Part shown: in pieces, positions 27,474 through 36,900 of the stretch
Position numbering within the stretch: the stretch's first letter is position 1
How the letters are laid out: every line of letters starts with the position of its first letter
Origin: Marthasterias glacialis
Taxonomy: Eukaryota > Echinodermata > Asteroidea > Forcipulatida > Asteriidae
Assembly (NCBI GenBank): GCA_911728455.2
Contig: OU452239.1
Location: 9,158,328 to 9,222,327, forward strand
Direction: 5' to 3'
Length of the DNA stretch: 64,000 nucleotides
Program-made: the position numbers and the translations under genes
The notes under the pieces: model-generated
What the model was told of the DNA's origin: nothing
What the model saw: only the letters and a program-made list of their open reading frames with translations
Databases searched by the model: none

Positions 27474-30400
27474 AAAATAAGACGCTTTGCCGTAGATAAA
27501 GCGCTATAAACGCTATAAACAATTATTATTATATACCTCATACGTTGACGTCATCCCTCCGCCATCTCAGCGGTAAAACGATGATGAAACAATGGAAAAT
27601 GCAAAGATTTTACGCGCGGCGTACAGGATGGACCTTTGAGCAACCTCCTTTTGACCTCCAGTCGAGGGCGCCCAACTCGAATGACGTCTGTGCATAAGGT
27701 TTTTTTCTTTTCTTTTTTTGCTTCTTAATTATTATTTACATCAAAGGAAATAAACTAAAGAAACTACTGCCCGTCTATAACCCTTTAACTGACCCAGCAG
27801 GCATTTAAGAGGAGGTACTGCATTTTGAACGACAGTACTGAGCTTCACCGATGTACGAGAAGTACTGTGGTGATCCCTTGCACGCACAACACACACGGGT
27901 CCGGACTGTGACACGCTCACCATTTTGGAAGTCAATAGGTATCCGTGCAAACACCGCGTTGCCTAAAATGCGCACCACACTGTATTTACACACACACACA
28001 CAGTGACATTCACTTCCAATATGGCGCAACAAGATTATAGCGATGCTGACGTCAGGTGAATTGGGTCAATAGACCATTTTATAACACACCTCTCGCTGGT
28101 TCTTTATCCTGATTGGCTGAAACACGGTCACGTGGGGTGAACTAATATAGCCTAGTGCATGAAATCTGCACCACCGTGAACTTGACGCACGTCAACACAC
28201 CGCACGCGCTTCATTTGGGGGAAATAGTTCGCAAAGCGGGAAATAGTTTCAAAAACCCAAAAACTATTGACTGTTACACAACGCCCTCAAGAGGTTTACA
28301 ATGCTCACAGCAGTTTACAGTTGTAAAACAGTGCGTCCTGAAAATAGAAATTTTTTCACATGACATTTTGGACTGAGGTGTGTTATATAAAACACATATG
28401 GACTGGCATTAATCGGGCAATAGTGCACGTCTATGCACCCCTCGGGCCTGTGAGTGACCAGGAGAGGGTCCTATTTCCCGAGGCCGAAGGCCGAGGGAAA
28501 TAGGACCCTCTCCTGGTATACTTTTGCATACAAACATTGACCATCATTTTGTATGAATGGCCTTGAGTATCATAAAATGATTTACTGGCTTGCCAACAAT
28601 TTGCCCTTTTAAAGTAAAAACTTAAAAACTTTTTTTTTACAAGTTTTTTACAAGGTTTAAGTTTACTTTCAATTTTGGAAAATGTTATTTATCATTTAGG
28701 CTAATATGGGTATTAATTTAATATCATTATTAGTCAAATAAAGTGAAGGCCGCCCGTACTTTTGCCAAAGAAGGTCTATAGTCGGTGCTTTCTAGGTCCA
28801 ACAACTTGGGAATCCTTCTTTTACTCTTTGAAGAATTTTGTCTATATACTGTTTTCGTCACACAGGATAAAGATGCACGAATTATCATAGCCAGCGCGCT
28901 GGAAGAAGGATACCAACAAATATTCTGCGAGGTAGGCCTATACACATTATTTTCAACTCACTCTGGCAATGGTCTCAAGTTCTGGTAGCTTTTGTTTCCG
29001 ATTTGTGCCTGTAGTCTTTAAATAATGAGTCAATGTGAAGTGGAGCCCAGTCGAAAAATTCTGAATTCTTTTATAATCTCTTTTTAATATTAAGAAGGGA
29101 GGAGTGCTGGTGATGGGGGCAGTCTCGTTGGAGTGTTAATTTGAAGGATGCACTATCACATACATTCTGTACCGACCAAACGACGTCCAGTAAAGACTGT
29201 GTAAGTCACGCGCATATTCGAACATTTTTGGGATCAGTTGGTCCCATGCACATACTTTAACATGTGAATGAAACAAAATCACGCGCTTTATCGAACCCTA
29301 TTGTTCGAATACGCACGAGACTTGCAAAGTCTATTCTTTATCGACTACAATGGCGAACCACGTTTCCGATATGTCCCTGAAAAACAAACGTCAGAAAACT
29401 TGATTTGTGAAGAGAGCAGAGTGCACAACATACAACAATTCAGGGGCGACCTTTTACATATGTACTTTTGAGGGAGATTGTACTTTTTCTCCACGTTAAA
29501 AGGGATTTTGAAAGAACAAAACACTCAGCCTTTTCTTTCTGCTGACTGGGAAAAGCGTACGCCCTATCCCCTATCCACAAACCAATGCTTATTTAAAAGC
29601 CACTGTGTTTTACAACAATGCAATTTTATTTTTCCGCTCAACTGTGAATGTAAATCCTGCATTGGTTTTTCTTCATCCCAACGGAAGGAGCAAGTAATCC
29701 TCTTAAAACTAAATTTTGTCTGTATTATGCTTAGTACAAACCATACAGTTACATAAAAGAGCTAGAGGGCGCACAAAACCATGCAACACGGCCCAACAAG
29801 GAGCATTGTTGACCATTGAGAAAATTTACATTGGTCACTCATCAGTTTACACAGCAATCATTTTCCAAATGGACATTGGCATGCAATTGACCCATAGTTT
29901 TTTTGTTTTTTGGGGGGCCCATTGTGGGTCAGCGGATTCCGTGCGGGACATAGCAAGCGAGCCCTGTAGTTCTTATGTATATAACCATGTGTCGAACCAG
30001 AAAAACTACACCAGGTTTTATTCTAGTGTTTGGAGGTAAGATTTCGTTCGAATTTTTAAGTTTTCTGTTCCACTTTATCAGAAGTAAACAAACGCATCAA
30101 ACTAAATCAGTTGATTTCATTTCCATGATTTTATCACACAAACCAATTCCACAAAACGTACGCTGATTATTTTGATTATAATTTCGATACCTCTTATAAC
30201 AAAATATATTTACACACATTCGTTTGGGGATCCTGTGTGACGTACCTTTACCGTAAACCACGCCCACTTCACTCAGTTTGGCCTTAACTTAACTATTACC
30301 AGAAGTCCGTAAAAAAATGCACCGAGCATTACTTTTTTTTTCAAGACATACGCAATAATCTGTGAAAGGTCATATATATTTTTTGAAGGCTCAATTAACA

Positions 30401-33400
30401 TCTTCAATTTTTGCAATTGATTAGGACAGCGTTGATTAGGAGTAGCAGGAAGTCCAGAGTGTGTAATCATTGGTACTTGTGGGTATGACGAACACGATTT
30501 ATCAACAGGACGGAACAAGAGAAGTAACTACAAGTCAGAGTGGAATTATTGCGGGTTCAATTCCCACCAGAGAAGTTTTTAGAACTCACATGAAACGGAG
30601 GAGCAAACTATCAGATGTTTTCTGACATTTACAAAAGTATCAAAGCTTTGTGATAAATAAATTAGAGAGAATTTTTTTTTCACATCAGGCCTTCCACTTG
30701 GGGATGTATGGCGTGAGGTATGTGTGGTTAATCAACAGCTACAACAGCCTTGATTGGTGGAAGAATGTCACGTGGTTGGGATGCACTGAGGAGGATATGT
30801 ACAAAGTTGTTGCTAATTACATCGGTGCGGTGGTCCTTGGTTCACGTACCGACAATAACAAGACAGTGTCCGGATTGGTAAGGCTGAACAAATTAATAGC
30901 AAATCACAAAACAACTTTTACTACAAAAACAAAACAACTTTTACTACCCAAAAAAAATCAAAGTAGTATGTTGTTCTGATGGTTTGTGACAGGTTCGGCG
31001 TTTATTTTTTCCTTGACAACATTTTCTTAAGCAATTTTTCAAATCTTGAATGAGAACTTCCGGATAGTTTTGAATGCATGCTTCCAATAACCAATGCATG
31101 TATCCTATCATTTGTCTTCCCCAATGTTTGAGTTAATTGAAAACTGATTGGCTTTTACAGACAGCAAATGGTTACGAGGATGCATATAATGCGTATACGC
31201 ACGGCGTGCCGTACTCCGGGGTCGAGTACGGATCGTTTGGTTACGATGCCGTCTGGGCGGTGGCTCTAGCCCTACACCGCGTGGCACAACAGCTGGCATC
31301 AGAAAACGCTTCTTTAAGGATCGAGGATTTCGACTACGACAACGCCAACCATCTGAGGGATAGATTTGTCACGACGTTATCAGAGCTGGTGTTTGAAGGA
31401 ATAACGGTCAGATTCCACTCCAAACAACATCATTTTCAAACAGATTTGTATAATAAAGTTTAAACAACATACTGACATGTATTCGGCTCTCTAAATTGTA
31501 AAACAAGCTTCTACTGTCTCTGAATATACACGTTTTATAAAGTCAAAGGCATTCCTAAAACAATCTCAACTCCTTATGAGTATGCAGCTCCGGTAGCCAA
31601 ATTAACGCACACAAACATTGTTTTAGTTGATCCCGGGACAATCCCATAAGCAGGTACCCATTACTCCTTGTTCTTGAGAAGTCACTGTGTTAAACGTATT
31701 GCTCATCAATGAAGACAAGTAACGTTCACAGCATCACCTATCTTCCCAATGTAAAAAAGAAAAATGAAAATCTTCGTTTTGAAAGAAAGCGACAGTGCTT
31801 GTGTTTTTGCATAGCTATCAAATTCTTGAGTATAACTGCACCTTTATTTGTTCTATTCATTTGAGTTCGAATCTTGACAAGGCCGAGCTTTAAGAGAGGC
31901 ATTTCATAGTTCTTTGAAAGGGCGGTATGTTTAAATTACGAACAATATTATACGACAAAATAACCACAGCACTTAAACCAGCTGTTATGATGCACTCACA
32001 CAACGCGATGTTTTGTTTTTTTTGTTCAAGTGTGGTGCCTGCAATGTTGTCAAAACAACTCCGTGTTTAAATGTTAAACATACAATCATGCTCTTGTTTT
32101 TGCAGGGATTGGTCTTGTTTGACGTGTCAGGAAATCGACTGTCGCCCTATAAAATCGAACAACTCATAGGTAACACTAAAATGTTCCGTGTTGTTTGTAC
32201 GTTTTCCTAGCATTTCCATGTGAAGAATAACATAACGTTGGGAAAACGATTTTAAAAAGGCAGGGAATTAGTAATAGCCATAAAGTGCCTTTCTGTTTTG
32301 TTTTTGTTTTGTTTTGTTTTTGTTTTTTTCAAAAGCGAGGGCAGCTTTTATAGTATGGTGGTGTGACACTACAAACTTTCATTGCCAATGTTTTTGTATG
32401 CAACCTGCAGCAGCATCGCAAATACTGACAAACCCATTGCCGGGCTGTCCCGGATTGTAGCCTACCAGTGACGCGAACTCGTGCATAAAAGCGTCCCAGT
32501 ATGTGAAACTAGGGTAAAGTTGTAGGGGGCACAATGGGGTGCACCGTTTTTGTTTTGTTTTTAGAAGGTCACTTCTGACCAATTAAAATTGTCGTTTCAA
32601 ATTTAATTTGTTTTTAAACAAGCCCCTTTAAAGCATGTTTGTTATGTTAATGCTATTTTTTTTATAAGACAATCTGACACTGAGGTAAAAACAAATAGAA
32701 AAAAAATTAAAAAATAGTTTCCAAAACAAAAGTAACAGCTTATAAATGTAACATTTTATTTGGGTAATTTTTAATTTCAGAAGTCTATATTTAAAATGGG
32801 GCGGGGCGTCGGGAGGTCACGGACATCGATTGGGGGATGGCACGTGCCACCCTTTGTTATGCCACCAAATCACGATGAAAAACCATAGAATTGAAGGGAA
32901 AAAACGGATCATTGATCTTATTTGCTGTCGTAGTTCGACGTCACTTCCTGTCGAGGTTAAGCTCACTGTCTTTGTGACTAAAACAAAGTCGATTGCTCTG
33001 TAACTTGTTCATTTTGCACCTGTTTAATATAATTGTTCTTTTGTGATGAATTGTTGACAGATGGAGTTGAAGAGACGGTCGGTATTTATCTCCATGACAG
33101 GCCTACTGGTTTACAATGGATGAGAGAGGACAAGTTTGTATTCGCAGGTAAGTTACCGCACGGGCTCTCTAAAAAAAACTCCGGGATCAAAATTGACCCG
33201 GATTCCGAGTCTAGTGGGGCCTGACCATCTTCTAGGTCATTATGACCTGGAATCCGGGTCAACAATGACCCAGAAATGGGTCAAACTGACACAGCATCCG
33301 AGCTAAAATCCCATTTATAACCAGTTTATGGGTCAACCTGATTATATTAAATTAGTTTTAAGGCAGGTGTTTAAGTGTTTTAATTATGAGAGCAATTTAT

Positions 33401-33888
33401 GTATAGCACCTTGTAAATAGTTTACAAGGTGCTGCGGCGCATTCAGCAGCCACTGCCAGAAACACCGGGGCAAACCCCTTCTCTTAGCAACAAGTGTAAT
33501 TGGGTTATTTTACGTGCATTACACAACACTAGGGGCCTACGGCTTAACGTCCCATCCGAAGGACACAGCAATAATGGTTAAGTTTCTTTGAACTATAAGG
33601 GCCATGTCACACGGGCCAATTTACACGCAATCAGTTCCAGGCAATCTCCAAGAAGAAAAGGCATTCACATTTTTCAGTTTTCACATAATTTTCTTGAGGG
33701 TTGCAAGACATCACCAGAAAAATAACTCTTATGCTACCAAAGTGTTCCTTTTGCAAGGAATGCAGTTGGTTGCCCCCAAGTTGCCAGTAAAAAAAATTGC
33801 CCCGTGTGATAAGGCACCAAGACATCTTTAGCAACATTTGTACCAGTAGCTGTATAGCCGCCAATTCGAATACGGCCTTACATTGGTA

Positions 33889-33922
<34 letters not shown>

Positions 33923-36900
33923 GGTTTAATTCAGGTGGCCGCATACCCAGAGATGGCCCAGGGCGGGAAATAGTGTACCTTGGTATAGAGTCATCCGCAT
34001 TCAGCGTGTTTACATCACTCGCCGTGGTAGGCATGATCATGACGATCGTCTTCCTGATCTTCAACATTAGCTGCAAGCATAGAAAGTAATTTTTTGTTTC
34101 GTTATTTTCGAGCAAGAATCATTGTGTTTTTCTGCACATAAAAAAATTACTGATATTCCATTTTTTTATTGAACTGCAGTTTGATTTCTTAATTTAAGGG
34201 TGGTGAAGCTATCGTGCCCCAATGTTAACAACGTGATAGCCGTCGGCTGTTTCATGTGTTACACCAACGTCATTCTCAGCGGGCTAGACGGAAATCTTGT
34301 ATCAAATACGACCATGAACTACCTTTGTTTGGTAAGAAAAATAAATCAGTTGTTTGAATCTTTAAACTCGTTCATGTATTGTCATCAGCTGTACAACGTC
34401 CGCTTTCTTTTTGCCAGGCCCAGGTTTGGATTCTGCCCATCTCGTTCACTCTCGCTTTCGGCGGGCTTTTCGCAAAGACGTGGAGAGTACATGTGATTTT
34501 CAGCAATAGAACGAAGAGGAAAAGGGTAATATTGAATGTCATTTTGACATTTTGTTGTAATTTCAATGAATGATTGTGTAACTTTGACGGTTTAAAAAAG
34601 GATCTTTGAGAAAGTAAACAGTGTCTTTGAAAACAAAAATAATTCAAATCGAGAGTTCAACTTTTCGAATCAATTATTTTGTTGATTTTCCCCCAGATAT
34701 TTGACTATCATCTCTTCATGATCATAGGCGTGTTAGTTGTGGTGGATGTCGCCATTATATCTGCATGGACAGCGTATGACCCGAGTCAACTCGTCCAGAT
34801 CACCTTACCCGATTTGGTATACGCATTCACAGTTTTAATGTTTTGTGCTCGTAGAATAAACCGATCCATTAAGCCCCGCACCCTAAACATATTGACCAAT
34901 CACAGCATTTGCTACATCACAACTGTACACGTGGGCAGCACAATGTGGGTCTCTTCAATGCCACACTGCACGAGATGAACGCGTGCGCTATAACTACGCT
35001 CACACATGTTTACATTTTCCAATAGGATTTTATCGTGTCGGACTTTTGGTGGAGTAGCCAAGGCTTCGATTGGTAAACACGTAAAGGGGAGGGGCTTAAT
35101 GGATCGGTCTATTACACTTTTAGGTATTAATAACACGTGTTTCGCCACCGTTTTCTAAAACAAAAAAAAACACCAGAATCGTTTTCATGTCGAGTGTAAA
35201 CTGGGTATAAAATCTGTAACAGTACCAATTCTAAAAAAAAATATATATATATTTGCATATCTGGAATCCATTTTTTTCAAAGTGGACAAAATGGTACAGA
35301 AGACCCCAAAACTGAAGTTACTTGTTTTCGATTGCCAGAATCGAGACAACCCAAAATTAACTTGCACAAAATCCTGACAAAACAGAGTTTGTTCAATAAA
35401 ACGTGAACACCGAGTTTGAACATATTTCCACAGGTTGGCTGCTTTATGGTTTGTTAATACTAAATGGCAATGAATCTATTCTTCCACCAAAACACTGATG
35501 TATTTTCCCTTTAAATTTCTTCATGTAAAAAAAAATGATAAACCAAACTCACACATTGCAATTGGTGTAAACAGATGAGGCAATTCGGAAAATGTCAACT
35601 CAAAATCCATTCCACACAGTGCACATGACATAAATACTGTGGCTGGTAACCTTTTTCTGGTAACATGTTTTGGGGACTGGCTGTGGTTCACTGCTCACTT
35701 TTGCTTAATAGCAGAAATGGGCGAATAAATCTTCCGCAGCTCTGTGAAGTTGTATACCCAGTAGTAGCAACTATAACCAGGGCCCAATTTCATAGAGCTG
35801 CTTAAGCACAAAAAGTGGCCAAGCACAACACAGTTATGCTTACCAGAACAAGGTTACCAACCAAACTACCATGACTCATGTACAATTTTTGACTGGTATC
35901 CTGCTCATTTCTGCTAAGCAGAAAAATTGTTGAGCAATACTTTTTGCATAAGCAGCTCTATGAAATTGGGCCCAGGTACACTGAAGAAATGTCTGTAAAC
36001 TATGTTGTACTTCTTCGAATTAACACTCAGCACGATGTGGATGGAGATAAGATAATTGTCCGGATTCTGAACAAATGTGATTCACCAAACTCGCCAAGCT
36101 TCTTGTGGTCAGGTATCATGTTCGGCTGGAAGGGACTGCTGCTAATTTACGGTGCATTCTTGGCCTGGGAATCTAGGCAAGTCAAATCAAATCTTCTCTC
36201 ATTTATAAATAGGCTATGCTTTTAACTTTGTAATTATTCGTTTGGTAAAAGTGATCATGATTGTGATTGACGTAAAAAAATATTCAAACAGAGGCGTTTA
36301 ACTGTAAACTGGGGTATTAACAGCCACACTCTAAAAACGTCCGGGTCAGAATTGATCCGTATTCTGGGTCCCGTGATGCCTGACCCATTTCTGGGTCAGT
36401 GTGATCCAGAATTGTGTCAAGATGACCCTGAAATGGGTCAAACTGACGTTAAATCTGAATTAAACTCACATTAAAAAAAAAAAAAAAAAAAAAAAAACTT
36501 TCGGGGTCAGTTTGACCCAGAAATGAGTCAAACCCCATGGGACCCAGAATCCGGGTCAATTCTGACCCTCGAGTTTTTACAGCGCATCCTCTCTTATTCA
36601 ATCTTTTACATCGCTGCACCTGGTACACTTGAATGCATTGTTTAACCCGGATACTTAAATGAGAACAACCATGATTTATGTTTGCCGCACAGACAAAGAA
36701 TGTCCTTGGATTAAATAATATAGCGCTTCTCCGTTTTTGTATTAAACATCCCTTCTTCGATTTCCCAGAGTTAAGTTCAAAACGTATAGGTTTGTAATCG
36801 TTGAATGAAGCAAACTTTAATCAAACAGTCGTCTACAATTGCAGGAAAGTAACGATGGCACATCTAAACGATTCCAAGTTCATCGCCATTGCCATCTACA

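Larger units (their letters stand above)
24027..28865 (+). other. Receptor intron c-d
   Basis: 4.8 kb with a MITE (25383), a long-TIR MITE with palindrome (26084), a SINE (27228), the 27836 repeat and the 28457 hairpin. No other gene seen. Confidence 0.8.

Noticed and set aside
35976-36030. Use of the MITE end ggcccag as the TM5 exon acceptor
   Set aside because: It would put the exon out of phase with the preceding TTG-ended exon and add residues not found in the family. The AG at 36029-36030 keeps phase and fits the alignment.
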